Source: a virus
DNA length: 64,000 bases
IMG/VR virus record: IMGVR_UViG_3300027754_003437
Coordinates: 62,001-126,000 of that record
Strand: one strand, 5' to 3'
Every line of letters begins with the position of its first letter. The stretch's first letter is position 1. Position numbers and translations under genes: made by a program. Below are positions 6,380 to 12,896 of this stretch, in pieces. The notes under the pieces were generated by a model. The model saw only the letters and a program-made list of their open reading frames with translations. It had not been told where the DNA came from and searched no databases.

Positions 6380-6587
6380 ACAACTTGCTGAACAGGCTGA
6401 ATTATTACAGTTTGTTAACGGAATGACTTGTTATCGCCAACAGCACAAATTAGAAAAATTGGCCCAGTTGATTGTTGGAGAATGTGCTATGATCGCTGAT
6501 ACAGAGAGATCCAATTCACTTGGTTGTGGATATATTACTAAAACTAACGGTATGAGAATCAAAGAACATTTTGGAGTCGAAACGTGA
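6363..6587 (+). CDS. Small conserved phage protein, tandem paralogue B
   Basis: 74 residues from the ATG at 6363; an in-frame ATG at 6327 lies further inside the preceding gene and gives an N-terminus without similarity to the paralogue. The C-terminal part (SDTERSNS/ADTERSNS, GCGYITKTNGMRIKEHFG) matches paralogue A almost residue for residue, and about 110 bases are alike at the DNA level. The N-termini differ. Duplication followed by change at the N-terminus could give two subunits of a small oligomer. Function unknown. Confidence 0.65.
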   Translation: MHELTKQLAEQAELLQFVNGMTCYRQQHKLEKLAQLIVGECAMIADTERSNSLGCGYITKTNGMRIKEHFGVET

Positions 6588-6730
6588 ATGACTTTTTACA
6601 AGCGTTAGGACCGTTTGTCTGGGGCTTTGTACTAGGATACTTTTGGCATCCTGTATGGACTTTGTGCAAGAGGGTTGTTGAAGAGGCTAAACTGGCCAGG
6701 AAGGAATGGAGGAACCACGATGGAAGTTGA
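6584..6730 (+). CDS. Small membrane-anchored protein with GTG start
   Basis: 48 residues from GTG at 6584, overlapping the previous stop by 4 bases. The N-terminal half is one membrane segment (about residues 4-26: FLQALGPFVWGFVLGYFWHP). The C-terminal half is basic and helical (RVVEEAKLARKEW), probably cytoplasmic. It overlaps the next gene by 11 bases. The reading frame fits tightly between neighbours. Short single-span proteins of this form occur in related aquatic phages; their role is unknown. Confidence 0.6.
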   Translation: MNDFLQALGPFVWGFVLGYFWHPVWTLCKRVVEEAKLARKEWRNHDGS

Positions 6731-6929
6731 AATGATTGAGAAAACAAAAGATCGGTTTGATCTAGAGCAAGAGATCTTGGAGTGCTGGAAAGTCACTGCT
6801 GACATTCAAATGTACATTGATCAAGATTCCGCAACAGAAGATTTCAAGGTATTGGCCGAATACTACGAGCGCAAGTTCAATCTCTTGTGGAACACATTTG
6901 AATCCATGATTCACGAAAGAAAGATGTGA
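6720..6929 (+). CDS. Small acidic hypothetical protein
   Basis: 69 residues from the ATG at 6720, chosen because GGAGG lies eight bases upstream; the longer frame from 6675 lies within the previous gene. The sequence is acidic and helical throughout (EQEILECWKVTADIQMYID, YYERKFNLLWNTFESMI), consistent with a short helical bundle or coiled coil. It overlaps its neighbours on both sides. No family recognised. Confidence 0.55.
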   Translation: MEVEMIEKTKDRFDLEQEILECWKVTADIQMYIDQDSATEDFKVLAEYYERKFNLLWNTFESMIHERKM

Positions 6930-7108
6930 GCGAGATTCAAAAACGCATGACTGACCTCATGCGTCCAATAGAGCAACAGATACTCATGTGCGATGACCGT
7001 GAAGATCAATTGATGATGGCTTGTGCTATGTTGCAACGCACAAGGGAATTGTTCGACTATCACATTGGTGAAGAAGGACGTAAAAAAATGTTTAAGGATT
7101 TTATATAA
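6926..7108 (+). CDS. Small helical hypothetical protein with GTG start
   Basis: 60 residues from GTG at 6926, which overlaps the previous TGA. It is helical and charged (RMTDLMRPIEQQILMCDD, LQRTRELFDYHIGEEGRK). An ATG at 6947 would remove only the first seven residues and cannot be excluded. The stop shares a base with the next ATG (TAATG), showing coupling. Function not recognised. Confidence 0.55.
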   Translation: MSEIQKRMTDLMRPIEQQILMCDDREDQLMMACAMLQRTRELFDYHIGEEGRKKMFKDFI

Positions 7109-7293
7109 TGTACGCATGGATAATAAAACATCAAGATGTTATTTCTGGCTTTGTGTCAGGTGTTAGTTTGATGGTTGCCGCAGATTACTTTGCTCGTGGC
7201 GACATGGCATATGGCAGTTTGAGCCTGTTTGTTTCAGTGGCAAACTTGTTGCTGTCTGGCAAAAAAATGGGTAGTCATGGGCAATCAAACTGA
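7108..7293 (+). CDS. Small membrane protein, unknown function
   Basis: 61 residues. Two hydrophobic stretches (about 10-27, VISGFVSGVSLMVAADYF, and 36-50, YGSLSLFVSVANLLLSG) suggest a two-span membrane hairpin. The start is coupled to the preceding stop, and the end overlaps the next gene by 17 bases. No family is recognised. It is the third small membrane protein in the plus-strand region. Confidence 0.55.
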   Translation: MYAWIIKHQDVISGFVSGVSLMVAADYFARGDMAYGSLSLFVSVANLLLSGKKMGSHGQSN

Positions 7294-7516
7294 TTACTTT
7301 GACCGTATAGGCTACCAAGCCGTATGGGATATAGGCGATCGTGTGTTTGGTAAGTGGAACAAGATACCGTTTGTGGGCACGGTTGGTAACGATCGTTTGC
7401 TCAACCATCGTGATGGTCCTGAGATTACTATACACCTAGATTTACCTATCCGGTTCGATAATCAGATATATAACTTTATCATTGTCAAGCACAAGGATAT
7501 TAAGGAGTATAAATGA
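7277..7516 (+). CDS. Small hypothetical protein
   Basis: 79 residues from the ATG at 7277; the longer frame from 7229 would overlap the membrane protein much more. It contains a mixed strand pattern (KWNKIPFVGTVGNDRLLNHR, then PEITIHLDLPIRF), suggesting a small beta-rich domain. It ends in an ATGA overlap with the next gene. No recognised family. Confidence 0.55.
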   Translation: MGNQTDYFDRIGYQAVWDIGDRVFGKWNKIPFVGTVGNDRLLNHRDGPEITIHLDLPIRFDNQIYNFIIVKHKDIKEYK

Positions 7517-7722
7517 ACTCAGTCGACATGGCCACTAACTTGATCTTTAGGGCAAAGAATTTACAGGAATTTACAGTCACTACCGAACTTCCAGATGATT
7601 TTGGCTTTCGCGGTGTCATACCGTTTGACATGCAGATCACAGGCAACATATTAGAGGCACGGGTTTGGGCAGTGGACTTCAACGAGGCAGTTGACCGCCT
7701 GAACGAATTCTTACACAGTTAA
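7513..7722 (+). CDS. Small hypothetical protein
   Basis: 69 residues starting at an ATGA overlap, with AAGGAG placed seven bases before the ATG. The sequence reads as a compact alpha/beta domain (EFTVTTELPDDFGFRGVIPF, ARVWAVDFNEAVDRLNEFL). The ending pattern, strand then helix carrying AVDRLNE, is common in small phage proteins of unknown function. Two bases separate it from the next gene. Confidence 0.6.
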   Translation: MNSVDMATNLIFRAKNLQEFTVTTELPDDFGFRGVIPFDMQITGNILEARVWAVDFNEAVDRLNEFLHS

Positions 7723-7724
7723 AG

Positions 7725-8594
7725 ATGCTTGCTTTTGAATATACTCTAGATCCTTTTGAAATTACCTTTAGATCAATACAGAGACCAGTAGCATCTTTGC
7801 GAGAAGAAGTTGATGCCGCACTACAATTGATTGCTGGAACAATCAAACGACCAATGGCAGTTGCGTTTAGTGGTGGGATTGATAGTGAAGTTATTTGTCG
7901 CAGTTTGCTAGAACAAGATATAGACTTTAGGGTATTCATCATGAAATTCAACGATGATTTTAACACCCAGGATATATCTTGGGCGTTTAAGTTTTGTACT
8001 GAAAATAAGATTACCCCTATTGTGCTAGACGTTGACATATTAGGTTTTATGTCACAAGGCACAAGATCTTATATTGATCAAGGGTATAAAAGTCACGAAG
8101 TTTTTAGATATCTTCAACTTTGGTTAATGGAACAGGCAGGGCAACAAGGATATAGTCTGGTCATGGGCGGCCGTGAGGAAGCAATCAGTCGTTACAAAAA
8201 ACGTCCAGCAATACGTTATGACCTTGGGCATATTATGAGCCATGAGTGGAATCAAGCGACTGGTAATCATCATTACCCTAGTTTTTTTGAAACCACTCCC
8301 GAACTTATGTCTGCATATTTAGACAGTCCAGTACTTAAACTTATTTGTCAGGATGTTAATTACTTTGTTTCTAACCCAATCGGCTCCAGTCCCGAAAAAA
8401 TATTAGAGTTCCATCGTGCATGGCCCGAGATGAAACGTAGATCCAAAATGAATGGGTTTGAGAGATTGCACCATATAAAAGATAAGCACCAAGATCTGTT
8501 AAAATTACACATGCCAGAACTGATAGATCTCTATATACCTGTTGCCAAAATTAGACAGCAATTAGGATTGGTTAATTTGCCCGAAATTATATAG
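7725..8594 (+). CDS. PP-loop (N-type) ATP pyrophosphatase-like protein
   Basis: 289 residues. The PP-loop SGGIDSE at 49-55 (AVAFSGGIDSEVICRSL) is the AMP-forming ATP-binding motif shared by asparagine synthetase, GMP synthetase, QueC and tRNA-modifying enzymes. A second conserved patch, VMGGREEAISRYKK, lies near residue 147. These enzymes adenylate a carbonyl or ring oxygen to let an amine or sulfur attack. The substrate is unknown; the length and C-terminal helices resemble phage asparagine-synthase-like PP-loop proteins more than QueC. The gene is AT-rich relative to neighbours and is followed by a small hairpin (8601-8616), so it may be an acquired unit. Confidence 0.7.
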   Translation: MLAFEYTLDPFEITFRSIQRPVASLREEVDAALQLIAGTIKRPMAVAFSGGIDSEVICRSLLEQDIDFRVFIMKFNDDFNTQDISWAFKFCTENKITPIVLDVDILGFMSQGTRSYIDQGYKSHEVFRYLQLWLMEQAGQQGYSLVMGGREEAISRYKKRPAIRYDLGHIMSHEWNQATGNHHYPSFFETTPELMSAYLDSPVLKLICQDVNYFVSNPIGSSPEKILEFHRAWPEMKRRSKMNGFERLHHIKDKHQDLLKLHMPELIDLYIPVAKIRQQLGLVNLPEII

Positions 8595-8600
8595 AAAATA

Positions 8601-8616
8601 AAATCTTCTGAGATTT
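8601..8616 (+). terminator. Short perfect hairpin, possible weak terminator
   Basis: AAATCT (8601-8606), loop TCTG, AGATTT (8611-8616), lying in the 39-base gap after the PP-loop gene. It has no long T run, so termination is uncertain. TTAAATA follows at 8622-8628, five bases before the next ATG. Confidence 0.35.
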
Positions 8617-8633
8617 GATTGTTAAATATCTAT

Positions 8634-8843
8634 ATGGAAAACGCACAACTTACTATTGCTGATTTAGCAAGTCTCAAACAAATCATCGATGCCGCATGTA
8701 CTCGCGGTGCATTCCGAGCCGCAGAGATGAAATCTGTTGGTGATGTTTATGATAAACTTTCTGCATTCTTGGACTCTATTGTAGCCCAACAGCAAGCCCA
8801 AGAAGCAGAACAAGCACAACCTCAAGGAGATCAAAATGCTTAA
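8634..8843 (+). CDS. Small conserved phage protein with Gln-rich tail
   Basis: 69 residues from the ATG at 8634; a TTG further upstream would add five residues. The N-terminal part (LTIADLASLKQIIDAAC, then RGAFRAAEM) has the look of a short helical protein common in T4-like phages of aquatic bacteria. The C-terminal 20 residues are Gln/Ala/Glu-rich and probably disordered. No Shine-Dalgarno sequence is visible; TTAAATA sits just upstream. It overlaps the next gene by 8 bases. Function unknown. Confidence 0.6.
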   Translation: MENAQLTIADLASLKQIIDAACTRGAFRAAEMKSVGDVYDKLSAFLDSIVAQQQAQEAEQAQPQGDQNA

Positions 8844-9579
8844 ACATATAGGACGACACGGTGACCGCAAGGTTGCTATTCTCTACAGAGAAGTACCCGG
8901 CGAGGAGCACATGTGCCTTGTGGTATATCCAGAAACCATGCCCACACATATTCACAACTCAATCATGGCCACGCTGGAAAGTGCTCCAGGACAGGCCGCA
9001 ACAAACTTGTCAGAAGTGTTGCACCGCAATCTCCTGCCCGATGGCCGTCCACAACTGGAAGCCATGCATCGTGAAGGCATGATCAAGAAGATCTCTACCA
9101 ACCAAGTTATTGTAACTCCCAGCGCACAAAGCAGTGTGAAACTGGACGAGATGAACAAAATCATTCGCGAAATGGAACAAGGCGGAGAAGCACTCAAACG
9201 TCTACAAGAACTTGATGCCAGCGCCGGCATGGTTGATCCTGCACAAAAGCGCAAGGCCGAAGCAGAATACAAACGCAGAGAAGAACGCAAGGCACAAGAC
9301 ACAGCCACACCTTATGTTCCACCATTGACCAGCACCGACGGTGCACTGGATGACAAGACTCTTGCGGCCAACATGTTGGCACAGGCCAAACGTATGGAAA
9401 TAGAAGCCAAAGGCATGATTGCCGAAGCCGCCCGCATGAAGAAACAAGCACAAGGTTTAAATCCCAGTGTCAATGCAAAAGAGTATGTTACACCTGTCGC
9501 AGAATCAGTCGCCCCCACGGCACCAAAAAAAGGTCGTCCTCCTAAAGCCAAGGTAGCGACTGCCGATGCCGTTCAGTGA
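8836..9579 (+). CDS. Conserved phage protein with AT-hook-like tail
   Basis: 247 residues. The N-terminal domain (about 1-100, including HIGRHGDRKVAILYREVPG and MCLVVYPETMPTHIHN) looks globular. Residues about 100-230 are long, charged, Ala/Lys/Glu-rich helices, probably coiled coil. The C-terminus carries KKGRPPKAK, close to an AT-hook core (GRP flanked by basic residues), which suggests DNA-minor-groove contact. The start is preceded by AAGGAG. It overlaps genes on both sides. The family occurs in T4-like phages, to my recollection without an assigned function. Confidence 0.6.
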   Translation: MLKHIGRHGDRKVAILYREVPGEEHMCLVVYPETMPTHIHNSIMATLESAPGQAATNLSEVLHRNLLPDGRPQLEAMHREGMIKKISTNQVIVTPSAQSSVKLDEMNKIIREMEQGGEALKRLQELDASAGMVDPAQKRKAEAEYKRREERKAQDTATPYVPPLTSTDGALDDKTLAANMLAQAKRMEIEAKGMIAEAARMKKQAQGLNPSVNAKEYVTPVAESVAPTAPKKGRPPKAKVATADAVQ

Positions 9580-9868
9580 TGAATTCATTCAACAGTGGGA
9601 ACACATTATTGAACAAGTCAATAAAACAGAAGTCCCACTTGAGTGCATTAAAAAAGTTGTAATTAGACTAGGTGATCGTCGTCAAAAAACGATTAATCTG
9701 GCCGCACTAAGACGACAGGGTCTTGACCTAGAAGAAGTTGAAACTATCTTGACCCGTACACTAACTGAACTTGGAGACACTGTTCGTGACATTGACTTTG
9801 TGGTCGATGTTACTGAAGTTGCCAAACTTGTACAGCCCGAAACCGATAAACTTTTAAAAGATCTATGA
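9566..9868 (+). CDS. Conserved hypothetical phage protein, 100 residues
   Basis: 100 residues, beginning 14 bases inside the preceding gene. The sequence is acidic and helical with a short basic segment (RLGDRRQKTINLAALRRQG), followed by EEVETILTRTLTELGD and a C-terminal VQPETDKLL. It resembles a short conserved protein that sits beside the preceding gene in T4-like phages. It overlaps thyX by 4 bases (ATGA). No function known. Confidence 0.6.
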   Translation: MPFSDEFIQQWEHIIEQVNKTEVPLECIKKVVIRLGDRRQKTINLAALRRQGLDLEEVETILTRTLTELGDTVRDIDFVVDVTEVAKLVQPETDKLLKDL

Positions 9869-10536
9869 ATGTTAAACTTGTCTCCTATTCACAACCAACA
9901 GAAGACTTTAGAGCCCAGGGCATTGACGATGCTCAAGAACTTATCGCTTTCTGCGCACGAGTATCCAATCCCACCAACCAGTTCAACAATGAAACCAGCG
10001 AAAAACTCATCCGATACCTTGTCAGACACCAACACTGGAGTCCACTCGAAATGGTCTCAGCTTGCATGGAAATTACGACAACACGAGATATTGCACGGCA
10101 AATCCTCAGACACAGAAGTTTCAGTTTCCAAGAGTTCAGTCAACGATATGCTGACCCGACAACGGATCTTGAATTCGTTACCCGCAGTGGAAGACTTCAA
10201 GACCCAAAGAATCGACAAAATAGCATAGAGCACGACAACAACTTGTTGGAGAACGAATGGTATCGTGCTCAACAGCGGGTTATCTATGCGGCCCGACGTG
10301 AGTATGAATGGGCTATCAAGAACGGTATTGCCAAGGAACAGGCACGTGCTGTGCTACCAGAAGGCTTGATTCAAAGTCGACTATACATGAACGGTACCTT
10401 GAGATCATGGATACACTTTATTGAACTACGTTCAGGTAATGGCACACAACTGGAACACCAAGCGGTGGCTGTTGAGTGTGCTCGAGCCATTGCCGCAATC
10501 TTCCCATTGGCCACCGACTTGGTTGCAAAAAACTAA
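9865..10536 (+). CDS. thyX: Flavin-dependent thymidylate synthase
   Basis: 223 residues, standard for ThyX. The diagnostic motif RHRxxSxxExSxRY is present as RHRSFSFQEFSQRY at about 82-95. ThyX methylates dUMP to dTMP using methylene-tetrahydrofolate, NADPH and FAD, and supplies thymidine nucleotides during phage replication. It is a different enzyme from the ThyA type of T4 itself and is common in aquatic T4-like phages. The start overlaps the preceding gene by 4 bases. The C-terminal RSGNGTQLEHQAVAVE region matches the substrate-binding end of the family. No sign of damage. Confidence 0.95.
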   Translation: MNVKLVSYSQPTEDFRAQGIDDAQELIAFCARVSNPTNQFNNETSEKLIRYLVRHQHWSPLEMVSACMEITTTRDIARQILRHRSFSFQEFSQRYADPTTDLEFVTRSGRLQDPKNRQNSIEHDNNLLENEWYRAQQRVIYAARREYEWAIKNGIAKEQARAVLPEGLIQSRLYMNGTLRSWIHFIELRSGNGTQLEHQAVAVECARAIAAIFPLATDLVAKN

Positions 10537-10551
10537 CTGCTCTGCTATACT
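10523..10551 (+). promoter_or_regulatory. Possible promoter, leaderless geometry
   Basis: TTGCAA at 10523-10528 and TATACT at 10546-10551 with a 17-base spacer. The next ATG starts at 10557, five bases after the -10 box, as at P2. The -35 box is weak and lies in the thyX coding end. Confidence 0.4.
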
Positions 10552-10556
10552 TGTGT

Positions 10557-10883
10557 ATGGCAATAACACACAATGAGCAAGTAGAGCATTGGCAACCTGA
10601 ACAAGTAAAAATCATCAACGATAAGGCAGTACGTTTTCGCGACGTATGTGTGCATGAGATTCGCATGGGCGATGTAGAAGATCCGGATTTGATGGTTGCT
10701 GAACCCATATGGAAGTGGCAAGAATCAGATGCTGGTCGATTCATAATGGAAAATGCTGAGGACAAACCTTATTGGTCTCGTAGCATGGATCCTCACAATT
10801 ATGGACACATGTATCGCATTGTGGCCAGGCTCAGCGAACAGAACGAAACTTTTTGGCAACTCAAATGGGGCGATATTAAATGA
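10557..10883 (+). CDS. Conserved hypothetical phage protein, 108 residues
   Basis: 108 residues from the ATG at 10557; the open frame extends further upstream, but that part lies within thyX. It is a small alpha/beta protein rich in acidic and aromatic residues (EPIWKWQESDAGRFIMENA, PHNYGHMYRIVARLSE). No Shine-Dalgarno sequence is seen; a TATACT box five bases upstream suggests a leaderless message. It overlaps the epimerase gene by 4 bases (ATGA), so it opens the sugar-biosynthesis unit. Family unknown. Confidence 0.6.
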   Translation: MAITHNEQVEHWQPEQVKIINDKAVRFRDVCVHEIRMGDVEDPDLMVAEPIWKWQESDAGRFIMENAEDKPYWSRSMDPHNYGHMYRIVARLSEQNETFWQLKWGDIK

Positions 10884-11851
10884 GTAAATTTTTAGTAACC
10901 GGGGGCATGGGTCTGATTGGGCACAACGTGGTACAACGACTAGAAGCAAAAGAACATGAAGTTGTGATTGTGGACATCATGACTAACTATGGTATCATTC
11001 CGCAAGACGAACTAGAGTACTTGTTGGACGAACGGCGCAAGAAGATTGCAACACAGGACATATATCGCACTGATATCTCAGACGCCGAGGCATTTGATCG
11101 TGTGGTAGAAGAACACAAGCCTGATGTGATCATACACATGGCCAGCTTTCCTCGACAGAAAGTTGTGAATGCCAACCCTGCATGGGGTGCCAGAGTCATG
11201 ACGGAAGGTTTGATCAACGTTTGCGAGAGTGCCAAAAAGCATGGTGTGGAGCGTGTGGTGTACATATCCAGCAGTATGGTCTACGGAGACTTTGAAGATC
11301 AAGTGCTAGAGGATGCTGAATGCCGTCCTATTGGACAATATGGAATTATGAAATTATCTGGAGAAGACCTTGTTAAAGATTATCATCGTCGTGGTTGCTT
11401 TGACTACGCTATTATCAGGCCTAGTGCTGTATACGGACCCTTGGACGTGGAAGACCGAGTGGTTGCAAAGTTTATGCTCGCCGCCATGCGAGGCAGCGTT
11501 CTCCATGTTAATGGGGTATCCGAGACACTAGACTTTACCTATGTGGATGATGCCGCGGATGGTATTGTGGCTGCCGCGACACGCATTATGGCTGCCAACA
11601 AGACCTATAACATTACCAAATCACACTCAGTCAGTTTGTTAGAAGCCGCAGAGATGATTGTTAAGATTGTGGGCAAGGGCACCATTGAGATACGCGACAA
11701 GGATGCAGACTTCCCGTCACGCGGCGCATTAAATATTGATCGTGCCAGGACCATACTTGGGTATGATCCCCAAGTGGATGTTGAACAAGGATTTGAAAAT
11801 TACTACAACTGGATTGACAATTCCGTTTACTGGTCTAAAAAAGCAGTATAA
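10880..11851 (+). CDS. NAD-dependent nucleotide-sugar epimerase/dehydratase
   Basis: 323 residues, an extended short-chain dehydrogenase/reductase. The Rossmann motif GGMGLIG is at 8-14, the catalytic serine region at about 130-133 (YISSSMVYG), and the YxxxK pair at Y154 and K158 (QYGIMK). These enzymes epimerise, dehydrate or reduce NDP-sugars (UDP-glucose 4-epimerase family). The exact sugar cannot be read. It is followed by an overlapping DegT-type aminotransferase, which together suggests a route to an amino-deoxy sugar nucleotide for the glycosyltransferases downstream. Confidence 0.85.
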   Translation: MSKFLVTGGMGLIGHNVVQRLEAKEHEVVIVDIMTNYGIIPQDELEYLLDERRKKIATQDIYRTDISDAEAFDRVVEEHKPDVIIHMASFPRQKVVNANPAWGARVMTEGLINVCESAKKHGVERVVYISSSMVYGDFEDQVLEDAECRPIGQYGIMKLSGEDLVKDYHRRGCFDYAIIRPSAVYGPLDVEDRVVAKFMLAAMRGSVLHVNGVSETLDFTYVDDAADGIVAAATRIMAANKTYNITKSHSVSLLEAAEMIVKIVGKGTIEIRDKDADFPSRGALNIDRARTILGYDPQVDVEQGFENYYNWIDNSVYWSKKAV

Positions 11852-12896
11852 CAATCTCCGCACAGAAATACTGGACACAACAGATGAAGTGTTGCGTTCA
11901 GGTATTCTCATGGGTGGCAACTATACTGCTGAGTTTGAAAACTGGCTGGCTAAAAAAAATCACGTGAGTTATGCTGTGACTTGTCACTCAGGCACGCAGG
12001 CACTTGAGATCTTGGCCAATTACTATGCTCAAACCGAATTGAGTTATGTAAAACCTCCTACTGTGCTTGTTCCTGCATTGACTTATCCGGCCACTGCTAA
12101 TGCTTTCATACGAGCAGGATGGCAGGTGATGATTGGTGAGACTGACTACTATGGTCAGTTAGACATACGAAAGACACTCAAGGATATGGATTCGCATTAT
12201 CATGCTGTGTGTGCTGTGGGATTGTATGGTGCGGCATTACGTGACATGCAACCAGCACGTAATCGGGCCATCCTGCTGGAAGATGGCGCACAGCATTGGT
12301 TGAGTGACAACTGTAACAGACAAGGCGAGGCCACCGCTATCAGTTTCGATCCCACAAAGAACTTGGCCAATTATGGCAACGGTGGTGCTGTGGTGTCCGA
12401 TGATAGAAATCTCTTGGACTATGCAAGAGACTGGGTGAACAATGGCAAGCATACTCGTCATGCCGAAACTGGTACAAACTCAAGGATGAGCGAAATTGAT
12501 TGTGCGCAAATGATGGTCAAGACTCGGCACATAGATGCTTGGCAAAAACGACGTGGTGAGATTGCGGCACACTGGATTGAACAACTAAAGAAGCGCAATG
12601 TACGTTCGCTAATTGACGACAGCAACTTCTCAACTCATTGCTATCACAAGTTTGTGATTGAAGTGGATGCCAGAGATATTGTGCAACGTAACCTTGCCAT
12701 ATGCAAAATTGAAACCAAAGTTCACTATGCTGAACCCCTGCATGAATTGCCTGCTTATCAGCACCTGGACAACCCCGGCGGGTTACTAAGTCCAGCATCT
12801 GCACTAAGCAGACGTTGCCTAAGTTTGCCTATCTATCCTGAACTCACAGACCTTGAAGTTGAATACGTTATTGATCAGTTGTTAGAGATCGTTTGA
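11814..12896 (+). CDS. DegT/DnrJ/EryC1-type sugar aminotransferase
   Basis: About 360 residues from a TTG at 11814 (MTIPFTGLKKQY is a typical family start). An ATG at 11736 would add 26 residues lacking similarity and overlap the epimerase by 116 bases; the TTG is preferred but not certain. The PLP lysine lies in SFDPTKNLANYGNGG (K about 182), the aspartate in LLEDGAQHW (D about 157), and the substrate-side HSGTQALEI near residue 60. Family members transfer an amino group from glutamate to a keto-sugar nucleotide. It converges with the minus-strand gene at 12868, overlapping by 29 bases. Confidence 0.8.
   Translation: MTIPFTGLKKQYNNLRTEILDTTDEVLRSGILMGGNYTAEFENWLAKKNHVSYAVTCHSGTQALEILANYYAQTELSYVKPPTVLVPALTYPATANAFIRAGWQVMIGETDYYGQLDIRKTLKDMDSHYHAVCAVGLYGAALRDMQPARNRAILLEDGAQHWLSDNCNRQGEATAISFDPTKNLANYGNGGAVVSDDRNLLDYARDWVNNGKHTRHAETGTNSRMSEIDCAQMMVKTRHIDAWQKRRGEIAAHWIEQLKKRNVRSLIDDSNFSTHCYHKFVIEVDARDIVQRNLAICKIETKVHYAEPLHELPAYQHLDNPGGLLSPASALSRRCLSLPIYPELTDLEVEYVIDQLLEIV

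Noticed and set aside
7725-8594. PP-loop protein as QueC and evidence for 7-deazaguanine DNA
   Set aside because: The PP-loop motif alone is shared by many families, the C-terminal zinc-binding cysteines of QueC are not visible, and no other queuosine-type genes occur in the window.
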